NCBI GenBank assembly: GCA_963942565.1
Contig: OZ012684.1
Coordinates: 71,386,749-71,450,748 of the forward strand
Length of the DNA stretch: 64,000 nt
Direction: 5' to 3'
From: Maea johnstoni
Taxonomy: Eukaryota; Annelida; Polychaeta; Spionida; Magelonidae
Of this stretch, positions 1 to 12,400 are shown one piece after another. A program made the translations under genes and the position numbers. Each line of letters opens with the position of its first letter. Within the stretch, counting starts at the first letter, position 1. The notes below the pieces were generated by a model, which saw only the letters and a program-made list of their open reading frames with translations, was not told the origin of the DNA and ran no database searches.

Positions 1-2990
1 GCCTACTTTCACGTCCCCGTAGCTCCCGAACACACACGGTTCCTCCGCTTTGCCTACGATGGCAGGGCGTACGAATTCCTGGTGCTCCCGTTCGGGCTCT
101 CAACAGCACCTCGGGTGTTCACGAGGATTGTGCGAACCATCGAGGCGTTCCTCAAGATACAGGGTGTAGACATGCACCAGTATCTAGACGACTGGCTTCT
201 AAAGAACCAGTCAAGGTCGCTTGTGGAACGTCAACGCGACCTCACACTGTTCTGGGTGACAAAATTGGGCTTCCTCGTAAACGAAGGAAAGTCCCAGTTG
301 ATACCCACACAGTTCCCAGCATTCCTGGGATCGACCCTCGACCTCATCAATATGCTCGTTTTCCCGAGCGAGAAGAGGGTCATCAGAGCGTCGCGACTGG
401 CATCCTCGCTCCTAGCACGGAGCCCTCAGCCAGCGAAAACTTGGCAGAAGCTCTTAGGACATCTGTCCAGTCTGCGCGAGTTAGTCCCCATGGCGGTGAC
501 ACATACTCGTCTGATCCAACTTATGCTCCACAGTCAGTGGACGCAAGTCTCGGACAGCCCATATCTCCGGATATACCCCGACCACGAATCGCTCAGAGAG
601 CTGGAGTGGTGGGCATCGCGGGCCAACCTGACGGTGGGCCGGCCGTTTCTCAGGCCAGATCCGACTATGACGATAGTCACGGATGCCTCGATGGAGGGCT
701 GGGGAGGTCACCTAGGAGACTGGGTGATCTCAGGTCAGTGGCCGCCGGCTTGGGCCAAGCACCACATCAACTGGCTCGAACTGCAGGCAGTATGGCTGAC
801 TCTGCAGCATTTTCTGCCTCAGGTACGGGACACTGCTGTGGATGTCCTTACGGACAATACCACTACAGTGGCCTACATCAACAAGGAGGGTGGAACTCAA
901 TCCCCCACCTTGTGCTACCTGGCACTGGACCTGTGGGCCTGGTGCAGGCAACACGGGATCTACCTGGTTGCCAACCACATATCGGGAGTCAGGAACGTCC
1001 TGGCGGACGCCCTGTCCAGGGGGAAACACAACCACCCCACGGAGTGGTCCCTCCACAAGACAGTGGTTCGGCTCATATTCGAGCATTGGCCGACTCCCCA
1101 TGTGGATCTCTTCGCGTCAGAGAAGAACCACAAACTTCCAGTGTTCTTCTCAGTGCGCCCCTCTCAGACGTCGAGCGGAATAAACGCTCTGACGCAGAAT
1201 TGGGAGAGTCTGTACGGGTACGCGTACCCGCCGACCAACCTCATCCCGAGGGTATTGAGGAAACTGAGGCTGCAGTGGTCAGCCCGGATCCTCCTAGTAG
1301 CCCCGTTCTGGCCCAGCCAGCCGTGGTTCCGTCAGCTGACCAGCATGCTGACAGACCTTCCGCGAGTGATCACACCCAAGGACAACCTCCTGAAGAACTC
1401 GGTCACGGGGATGTTTTACCCCAAACCGGACAGAATGAGACTGGCTGTATGGCCGCTGTCCGCAAATCCTTCGTTGACCGAGGCTTTTCGCAGGGAGTTG
1501 CAGAGACGGCAGCCAGGGCCAGGCGAGAATCAACTTGCCGGCTTTATGATTCCCGTCTTCTCCACTACCGACGATGGTGTGTGGAGCGAGGTGTGGGTCC
1601 CGCTGAGGCCCCTGTAGCGGAAGTCGCGGAATTCCTGAATGGCCTGCGGACGGTGAAGCATAAGGGGAAGCCCTTAGCTCCGTCAACCATTGCAGGTTAC
1701 AAATCTGCCATCGCAGCCATTCATAGAGGTTTTCCGGATGGGACAACTGTGTCGTCCAACACGGATTTGTCGACCCTTATTAAGGGTCTGTTTGTGGTTT
1801 CCGCCAGACCAAGGACGCTCAATGAGACTTGGGATCTCCCGACGGTACTCAAATACCTAGCGGGCCCTCCCTTTGAGCCGATTCACACGGCACCATTGAG
1901 GTCGGTGGCGGTCAAGACAGCTTTCCTACTGCAACTGGCTTCGGCCAGGCGAGGAAGCTGGGTCCATTCCTGCAGGATAGACGCATGTCATCTGCGGTGG
2001 GAAAATGGAGGAGTCCGTCTTCTCCCATCCCTCCTATTGGACAAAAACCAGTCGGTCTCGTTTACTCCTAGTGAGGTGTTTCTCCTCAGCCTGAAGGAGT
2101 TCTCGCCAGACGACAAAGTACATTGCCCTGTCCGGGCCCTGAAATGGTACTTGGAACTAACCAAGCCCTTGCGAGGGGATGAAAAAGCCCTTTTCATTCG
2201 GTCAAGGGAGCCTTATACTAAGGCTACCAAGAGTACAGTCGCTGGTTGGGTCAAAGAGGCCATAGCGGGGGCGTTCTCGCACCTTCCTAAGGAACGGAGG
2301 CAACGCATGGGCATTAGAGCCCACGACACCAGAGGGGTCGCAACTACTTGGGCTACAATGGCCGGAGTGCCATTTGAAGCTATTATGGATGCCGCAGCCT
2401 GGAGCCGGCCGCAAACTTTTGCGCAGTTCTATCTTAAAGATCTTCCTGCAACAAAAGGCAGGTTTAGTAGAGCAGTGCTGGTCACGGCTGGCACAGCTTC
2501 TAGGAAATAGAACTGATCCTTCCACAGCTTTTCTTGGCGGTGGTACTCTGCTTCCAATGTGAGCAGGTAAGAATTTAGATATAAAACAGGAAATTAGAAG
2601 TAATTTCTTTTTTATAATAAATACTTACCTGCGATCATTGCCCACCCTTCTGTATCCTCCCCTAGAATCCGTTCTTCCATGATGGTATTTAACGCCAAAA
2701 ATGAGAAGAGGATGAAGGCGCATGCGCCAACCGTGACGTCACGACCGGTATCAGTGCTGCCCCTAGCGGGGATCACACAAATCACGGTCTATTTTTAATT
2801 TTGGAGGCTACATTTAGTAGACCCTCCGCTATGATCATCGCAAGGATCTTCCATAGGGAGAGACTGCCAAATGAGAGCCTACCTTTTGGGTGACCAGAGC
2901 AAGCCCTGGAGATAGCTTCCAATGATCGCAGGTAAGTATTTATTATAAAAAAGAAATTACTTCTAATTTCCTGTTTTGGGTGTTTCCGTT
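1..2990 (+). mobile_element. DIRS-type tyrosine-recombinase retroelement, 3' part (cut by window edge)
   Basis: Fossil retroelement of the DIRS order. Parts seen in order: the end of reverse transcriptase with a YLDDW active-site motif near position 180, an RNase H region (DNTTTVAYIN near 850), a DIRS-typical region beginning DLFAS near 1100, and a tyrosine recombinase from about 1500 to 2510 with the HDTRG motif near 2320. The recombinase frame overlaps the RT/RNase H frame, as is usual in this order. After the coding part, 2583-2640 is an inverted copy of 2930-2989, the inverted-repeat and internal complementary structure expected at a DIRS 3' end. The 5' part lies outside the window. The visible part looks largely whole, with no obvious break, so it is probably fairly young. 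It sits upstream of the first visible TTLL7 exon, presumably in a TTLL7 intron. Confidence 0.9.
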
Positions 2991-3445
2991 TCTAATATTT
3001 CCAAAGAGAGGATATTTGTTTTTTTCCATTTCTAATTTTCTCGTTTTATGTAGTTTTTGAATTTTAGTATACAAAAGAGTATAGCCTATTAAACAAAAGT
3101 AGGATTACTCCGTTTATTAAGTCCGGACATGTACTGTATTGTTTTATTCCTGTGTTGTTTATTCCCGTTTGAAAGCATTCAGGAAAAAAAACACAGAAAA
3201 ATTAGCCATTCTACAGTAAATGGAAGTACCAAGAAGTTATACTAGGCAAAAGGTAAAGAAAAAGAAAAAGTGTGTTGTGACTGTGAGTAGTAAGAGTAAC
3301 TCCTCGCACCACTATGCACTTTAAAACTGCCAATGTTATTACAATATGTTTTATGTCACGTCAGATTGTTTTTGCACTAAAGCAAGGGATGGGCTAAAGA
3401 GGAAGATATATTATAAGATCATTGAACACTCATGTTTTACTTCAG
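2991..3445. other. Non-coding stretch between DIRS element and first TTLL7 exon
   Basis: AT-rich sequence, presumably TTLL7 intron. I see no gene or repeat structure in it beyond the polypyrimidine-like acceptor ending in cag at 3443-3445. Confidence 0.5.
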
Positions 3446-6400
3446 GATGGCGAAGTCTCACCCGGATGAATATAACTTTGTGCCTAAGACCTGGATCTTC
3501 CCCTCGGAGTTCACTGCCTTTCAGAACTACGCCCGCGAGCTCAAGAAGAAAAAGAAACATAAAACTTTTATTGTCAAACCTGCCAATGGAGCCATGGGAA
3601 ATGGGTAAGTTGCGATTTGACAATAGTCTTTGCTGGATCCCCATTAGCGGGGTGGCCTGGTTGCTATATAAATGTGTGGCGTTATGGAGGGCTGTCTATT
3701 GTACTTCTACAATTTAAAGGGGAACTTGGAGAAAACACATCATAGGTTTATATGAAAGTTCATGAACATAGCTCAACATCTGTCATAAACAGAGAAGCCC
3801 TAGAGCTCCACACAAAGAGAAATCTCAAATTGCAATTAGTGAATAGCACCTCCATTGAGGCAGGGCAGCCGCCATCTTGGATCTGAGTCAACTCATGCTG
3901 CTGTAGTCTATGTAAATGGGTGGCAAGCAGCTTAGTGGGTGTATTAGATAAAGCCAGTAGCTCTGTCTAGGAGGTAGATATTTCACTGCTCTGAAGCACA
4001 TTCAAGATGTTTAGGTATGCAAATCCCTACGACTTTGAACCAAGAGTGGCTGAAGGTGATCAGGTGGATTATATGGACATAGTTTAAGGTGTTGATGAAT
4101 TTGATGGTCAAGATGTGGAAACAGAGGGCTGGCGCTTAAATAGCATGTTGTGGTGCACCTATCAGACTTCTTTCCTTCTTTAAATTATCAGGCCCCTTCC
4201 AAAGGTATTCTTGACATTTCTTTTCTATAATCTTCATGAATATGTACACAATTACTAAAGGAAATGAAGATGATTGCTGTTCCCAGTACTGCTAGTCACT
4301 TCCTGTGTTTACTACCTTGTGTCCCATGGGGTCTAGATGTGTAATGCCAATTGGACAAGGTCAATTACCCTGTGTGTCCCTTTCCTTTACTTACTTTTGT
4401 TATTACCCTAGGGACCTAGAAATAAGACAAAACCTCAGTTGTAACACAACTAACAAAATCCTGCACAGTCTATTCTCAGTGGATTAATAAAGACCATGTT
4501 GAGGTACCTATGAAAATTGCCATTCACCCTGAAAGTTAGCTGTTAGGGTTGCTAAAGTCTGTACATCAGATCATAATATTGAAGAGTATGATTATTAATC
4601 ATAAGTCATTAAGAGAAGGTTGGTAATGAGTAAATGAAAATGTCATTTATTCTATCATAAATAAAAGAAAGGGTCATTTGCAATTTGAGATATTTTGATT
4701 TCAACCTTCCTCTATATTGCAGTACTGTTTAGAAATGTATTTCTTCCCAGTGAAAATGGGGTCATGACTGACTATAACCTTAGCTGTTTCAATTTTGTAA
4801 GTTAGGGAATGATATTTACCCTTCTCATGCTGGCTTAATATTAAACATTTAATGCATACACCTGTGCTTATATTCGTTGAGCAACTGAATGAAGGTAAAT
4901 CATGTTGAGACTAGTAAATGTATACCAATAAAGTAAATAAATCCCGAAATTGATAAATTGCAAGATCACTTCTGCTTGAAATAAGAGATTTATGAAAATT
5001 GGTTACCAGATATTATATCCTAGAAGAAAGTAAGACTAGATGCAATAGGAGTCGCATGGAGCATGATAAAAGGTGTATCAATTGTGACTGTTTCTTTTTT
5101 TGAAGAAGTGTGAGAGATTATGCACACCTATTTCACAAGTACCCAAACCTTCTAAAAAAGCATCCCTCTTCAGAACCTTGTTAACTGTACTCTGAAGTAA
5201 TCCTGACTGCAGTGTGTGATTCCTGACATAATCCTCGTCAGTGAAGTGGTCTGAACATACATATGCATACTTCAGGACAGGTGGGTTTAAAAGTTTCATG
5301 GATGCTAACCACTGTTTTGTCTAAATTTACTACTAGGAAATCTATGAAAGCTTTCTCCACTACCGTGTCTTTTTTTACACCCAATTGCTGCACATGATTT
5401 CACCATTTTCTTGTTTGATATATACGTTTTTATGCAACTTGTGCAGAGAGCTCTTGTCAGGAGCACTGCTGTTAGATACACTGCCCAGAGGTAGCTTGGA
5501 GACAGGATGTGATCCCTGCCACCCGATTGTGTCACAGCTGATAGCACTTGAAAAACATGGCCACACCCAGTGGCTGGCAGAGGCTGTCTAGGAGGATGAC
5601 AATACGCAAATATCTCCCCTCACGGGATCACTGAGAGAAAAAGAATGGTAGCATCCTGTTCTTGAAGTGTATAACTTTCATATAAGCTGATATGTTTGTG
5701 AGCCTTTAGGGCCCCTTTAAAGACCCCTTGAAACTATTTGTGAAGAGAAGGGAATTTCTTTCTGGTTCCGGGATTCTATCTCATTGTGATATGACCTCAG
5801 CTGTTGAAAATCCTTTACGATTTGACTTATCCATTGAAATTCAATACCATGTCACTTGATATGTATAGGGTCACTATATAAGAAAATGCACATGATGAGA
5901 CTTTTCTTGGTGCACTCTCATAATCATTTTGTGAATTCTCTTGATATCTTATTACCTGGGAAAAAATAATTAATAGATATAAAATCAACCTCCAAAAACA
6001 AAATCAAATAATTATCTAGTTTTATCAAAACAAATTCCAATAGAGTTCATATATATATTTCTTTTCAATTCTGATATTAGTAATAACATGTATTTATATA
6101 TTTTTGAAGATTTTCAAGTTTTTTGATGTACTGTAGATGCAACTTCATAAAAATTATAATTTCTATGATATTTTTTAAATCAAAATCTGCTCAAGATAAA
6201 CAATTCAATGAAATTATATGAGAGCACCTAATATGTAGGGCTGTGCTCATCAGCCATTTTTTTGCGATCCGATTAATTGCCTAATTTTTCTCGATGTCGA
6301 TTTTCTCGATTCGATTCTGTCGCGCGCAGTAGTGCTTGGAAAAGTGTGGTGGGGGCCGGACCAGCACCATGTAAAATACATTGTGTGGCCCTCTCCACAC

Positions 6401-9400
6401 TTTTCCAAGTACTACCGCGCGCGATAGTATCTACCGTAGTGCCGCTGTCTGTGGCCGGCTCAGCGCCGCGGTCTTTTTAAAGAATAGGGTAGGCTCTTTT
6501 GTATTTTTGGGGTAGGGAAAACAATGGAGGTAGGGGGGGCCTTATCGAGTTCGGCAATCGATGTCCTCTCATGTTGAACATCGATCTTACAACTTTGCCG
6601 ATCCATCGATGTTGTGTCTATCGAGCCCAGCCCTACTAATATGATTACCCTCTTTTGGTTCTAGTTCTGCCATAGATCACAGATACAATATAAACTTCAA
6701 TTGAATGTAGAAAAACAAGAAGCTAGTTTTATTTATCAACAAAATTTCTATGGAATATTCTTTTTTGCTTGATACTGTGATATCTATTTTCAGATGCATT
6801 TGTACCCTTTTTTGTTGATATTTGCAGCATCACCCTGTACCGTAACCCTGAGAAGATTGCCCAGAATGACCACATGATTGTCCAGGAGTATGTTGATAAG
6901 CCGTTGCTGGTTGACGGCTACAAGTCGGACCTGAGGATCTACGTACTGGTTACATCCTGTGATCCCCTCAGGGTCTTCCTCTACAATGATGGATTACTGA
7001 GAATGAGTACTGAAAAATATGTGGCTCCCCATGAAAGTAATATGGTTAGTACCGTTGGCTTCATTTTACATTATTCTCATTCTTACCAGAGTGCCCAAAG
7101 GTTTCTTAACCTGTTAATGCTTAAAGAGTTCCTCCAGCAATTGTCGTCTGGAGCTATGATAATTTTTGCCAATTTCTTCTGAATTGAGAATGATTTCACA
7201 AAATATTTGAAGGAAAGTTGGTGACAATGTTCTAATTGATATTTTCAATCAAATATTTTCCTAACTATGCTTTTTCCTACAAGACTTTGTCAAAATTGTC
7301 AGACTGCTTTTGGCTTAAACAAATGTGCACTCCTAACATTTTAAGTCAAATATGTGGCTTACCATGAAAGTAGCATATGGTTAGTACTGTTACTTTTGTT
7401 ATATGTAACACTCAATTCTCCAGATGGCCCAATGTTCTGCCTTTGATAATTATTGATTCCTATATGAACTCAAGCCTGTAATATCTGGAAACTTAAAGTT
7501 TAACCCTTCAAATGCTCAGGATACTTTCGCCCTAAAGACTAGGACCCAAAGATTTTTGAAAACCATCTAAACCCTGTCATGTTGGTAATCATTGGAAAGC
7601 TCTCGCTGAGTACTCTCATATGAGTACCCCTGTACCTGGGTTTAAATCTTTTTTCCATTTTCTTTTCATCATTTTGTATTGGCCAAATTGGCCACCAGCA
7701 GCATAAGGGTTATCTCATACATTTGAAAGTAGAATATGCCTTGAAACTATTGGTTGAAAGAACAAGAATCATCTTCATTGGTCATATTTGCACAATGATA
7801 GTGCAGCCAAACCTGCCAGAAACAACCGTCTGACAGAACAACTTTAAAGTGGTCATTGCGTAAAGTGGTCCAGTATGCCTCTTGGGAATCGACAGAGCCT
7901 GCCATACAAGAATTACATTTGTGATGAGAATTTTGTAATTACTTAGTAGCAGGCCATTAGAAGAAGTTTTCCTCCTAGTGAGTTTTCCATTTTTCAGTGC
8001 CATTCTCAAGGATAACATGCACCTGCCAGTGATCAATTATTCAATGGTGTGTTTCCAAGGTTGATAAACAACTGAAGACTATCTCCTTTCTGGACCGACT
8101 CCAATAGCAAAAAATAATGCCAAATGTTATTTAGGCATCTTTTGGTTGAGTCATTAGTCATCTCAAAAGATATTTGGTAGATTGTTCTCCAAGGTTGATA
8201 AACAACTGAAGACTATCATTTATTTGGACCTATCTCAATAACAATAATTGATGCCAAACGTTATTCAGCCATCGTTTGGTACAAATGTGAGTTTCCATAA
8301 AGGCCCACCTTGTATCTTTAGTGTGCTGCTTGAACTAGAGAGATTTGCTAATAATAGATGATTCTTGAGGTTATATTTATTGGTTTTTCTCCCATGATTA
8401 TTTCTTTGTCACGTCATGAAAGCTGGGTTGTATTTTTAGAATGTTCTTCATTCTTGTGCTGGCAGAGTGCTTGTTGGGTTGGTCTGGCAATAAATCAAAC
8501 ACGCCATCTACTTCAAAAATCCTGCACTGGCAGATGCATTACCCTGTTAACCTATTTGCTCTGACAGGGAAACAAGATGGGAACTTGCAACACAATTCCT
8601 GTCACAAGAGTCTTCTTAGTATTACAAGCTTGTATGCAAAATAATTGCATAACTATTTAACTCATTCTTGAAAGCTTAGCCCATTCATACCTAAGATTTC
8701 CTCTTGAATTTGTCCTCTGGATCTACAATGCTTTAGAATAAAACTTAAAAATTAAGAACAATGTTTTTTCTTGTTATGTTTAAAAAAAATTGTAGGACAA
8801 GTAAAAATTTTGCATGACCAGTAGATGCTAGGTGTTACTAGTCTTACGGGGCCAGTAACATTTTGAGTTAGCATTGAGGCCTGTCAAATATTTTGCCAGC
8901 GATGATTTTGCATGAAATATCACCAAAATAGTCAGGCCATTTTTTGGCCATTACAGCAATAGATGGATTAAGAGCGATTTTTTTGTCAAATTGAGAATAT
9001 TTTCAGGTCATATCATTCCTGTGTTGACGAATACATGTAGTTTTCTCTGATTATTCCATGTGTGCCTCCTCATCACCCATTTCTGGTTATATTTCCCTTG
9101 AAAACTGTCACCCAGAGGCTAGGATGCTTGAGGAAACAACCTATTGAACCATCGCTTCACTTGCTATTTAAAAGGGAGCTGTTTTTAAAGTTTGAATAAA
9201 ATTATTGATTTGAAATTATTTTAAGATTTGTTTTTGTAAGAAAGATATAACCAAAATATAAGGCCTTTTTTAGGCACTGCCGATATTAATGGTTTAAATG
9301 AATCATCATATTCTTTCATGGTTCTTATATACATTTCACAATTTAATGCTTACCCATTTCATAATTTAACACTTATCCATTTCATAATTTAACGCTTCGG

Positions 9401-12400
9401 AAATCCGATTGAGTATCTTAGGCATTCATAACTCATGCCTACTTTCTACTGTACACTAGTTAGAGAAACTGTCTTTATTTTGGATTCCATGAAACTGTAG
9501 AAAATAGCTTGGGAATCATGCTGACTGAATATTTGGGAGAGAGTAGTTGATTGGGTTCTGATCAACGTTATTCCGTTAAATATTTTCCCAGTTGATAGAA
9601 ACTGTTAGTATAACTACAGTTCGAAAAAGATATTTTCAGCAGGGTAATTTTCTCACCTGAATCTTATTTCTTCTTTGTTTCAGGATCAGCAGTTTATGCA
9701 TCTAACTAACTACTCAGTCAACAAACATAATGAGAACTATGATAAAGGTTGCTCAGTGGAGACAGGGAGTAAGCGCTCTCTGCGCTTTCTTAATGAATAT
9801 CTCCGCAAACATGACTATGATGTTGGTCACTTGTGGAAGAATATAACGGACATGATTCTGAAGACATTACTCGTGGCAGAGCCACATGTTTTACATGCGT
9901 ACAGAATGTGTCGACCGGGGCAACCACCAGGTGGAGAAAGTGTTTGCTTTGAAATTCTTGGATTTGATGTGATTCTCGACAGGAAACTCAAACCATGGCT
10001 ATTGGAGGTAAGTTCCTAGAAATTAACATTCATTACGACTTGGACCTAAAAACACACAAACATTTTCTGAGTAGTAAATGATTTATGGAAGGTTAGCACG
10101 TCATGTGACTGCGATTTTCGCTATGGCCAATACACAGTTACCGCGCTTGCCATATATGAACATGTTTAAGTCTTTAAAGGGAAGGGTAATTACGGCTAGA
10201 AAAAGGGATTTATGTACAGGGCAAAAAATCTTTAAAACCAACATTTTTCAGAAAATAGCGTGGGGGGGGGGGGGGGGATGCAGTTGATAAGTGTTTTTGA
10301 TTGCTTTTTCCAGAATGAGGCATAATTATTCAATAATGAATATGGGTGGTGTATGTCAAAAGAAGTAAATTTTATTTCTTATGTATGCATATTTTGAACC
10401 AGTTTAAAGATGTACTTAACATGCAATCTTTTAACTCCAAATTGAAGGATTATATATAGCTACCCGAAATACCTAAAATATTCTATGGTGTTTTCAATGT
10501 TTTGTTGTAACTTCATTTCAGATCAATCGCTCTCCAAGTTTTGCTACTGATGAGAAAATTGATTATGACATCAAATCAGGAGTTATCGAAGACTCTCTCA
10601 GGTTGCTAAATATAAAGTAAGTTAAGCCATTTTCTTTTGAATTCAAATCAGAACTTCTGATAAAAGGCCTGGCTAAGTTAGCATTGTCTTCTTAATTAAA
10701 GCATTTATGAGGTGTTATACTTTTTCATCATATCAAGTTATCATTATTAATAATATCATCAAAATATTATTTTAACTCTGCTAGAAATTACAGAATGAAT
10801 GCCTTTAAGCTGTACATACCTAAGTGTCTTATCAAAATATTGATTTCTTATTTTTGATGCTTGGACTCAAAAATAACACTTATGAAAGTTCCCGATTTAC
10901 CTGTGTGTTAAGTAGTCTCTGTTTGCTTGTATGTTAGTTCACAATAAATCACAATGAACTACTATTTTAATATGATGCTGGCATGGCCAGAAAGCGAGCG
11001 AAGCTTTGGATGTTTTTTTTTTTTTTTTTACTTCTGACCAAAACACAGCATTGATTGACAGAAAATTAATGGCATACAAATTATTATGATTTCAAACTGT
11101 CGCAAAATATACATTTGGCAACAGATTTTAAAGGGAATTCAATGGCCAGTAGAATGAATTCTGGCGGTTCTAACAATCTAAATCGCATTAAAATCGACCC
11201 ACGGACAGGCGAGAAATTCAGTTTTAACATGGATATAGTAGCGGCCACAGCGTGGCATGGCCAGGAAGCTAGCCGATTTTAAAGATAATTCAATGGCCAG
11301 TAGACTGAATTCTGGCAATTCTAACGATCTAAACTGCATTAAAATTGACCCACGGACGGGTGAGAAATTCAGTTTTAACGTGGATATAGTAGCGGCCAGG
11401 GCGTGGCAGCACCCGCAACAATGCAATTACTATCGAAGTACTCCACCTGTTATTATAATGAAGCTAGTGTAGCTGATCGCCCTCTACTGACAGACTTGAA
11501 AACTAATTTGTAATCGATCTCCCGGTCCGCCGCTAGGGTGACTTCCGTTTTGGCGACGTATCTTCCTATAGTGTCTGTCTCAGCGCCTTCGACAACACTG
11601 ACATCACAGGCTCTTGCTCATCGCAGAGTTTTTTATCTATTTACTGAAACTTTCGTCCATCACTGAATACAAGACCATAGATAAGTACCTTTAGGCACTT
11701 TTTAGGCCTTTTATTTTTGTAGGGACATTGTAATTTTAGTGATTACGTGTGCTTTCTCTTGTACACACGTGTTTATTTACTAAAATCTAAGATGGCGTCC
11801 GCTCAACTGGCACCTTGTCCTACTCGTCCACGGTGCACTGACTCTCACTGCTCAAGGTTTGCAACCAAATTTGTGCAGTCAGAGCCGTGGACACACCATC
11901 TTAAGTGTTCAGACCACCTGCTTTGCCACAGGAATGGTCCACACTGCCCAATCTGCTCAGATTGGGAGATGGAGTCCTGGGACCAGTTTGAAGCTGTGGT
12001 TGCCCGGTTGGCCAGACGTCGTGAGCGACGGCGTGCCTCCGGCCAGCAGGCGGATGATGCGGACACCACCTCGGAGGATGGCTCTGTCAGGAGCGAACCT
12101 CCATCTATGATCTTTGAACCTAGTCCCCCGGCGGCAGAAGTTGAGGTCCAGGCCTCTTCTCCTGTCAGGGTAGACCGCCTACCCACCGGGCAAAGGGGAA
12201 ACACACCATCAGGATCAGAGACGTCCTCTGAGGAGGAGAACTCTGATTCGAGCCGACCGCCGTCGTCCTCAAAGATGGTGAAGAAGAAGGGGGGGAGTTC
12301 TAAACACTCCTCCTCCAAATCCCCAGGGAGCAGGAAGGGGGGGAGCAAACGCTCCTCCTCACACTCCTATTCTATAGATCATCCCTCAGACTCACACGGC

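Noticed and set aside
6277-6480. 67-codon ORF
   Set aside because: It lies wholly inside the hAT-like MITE hairpin.
11178-11472. Matching ORFs on both strands beside the DIRS element
   Set aside because: They are produced by the 151-bp tandem duplication.
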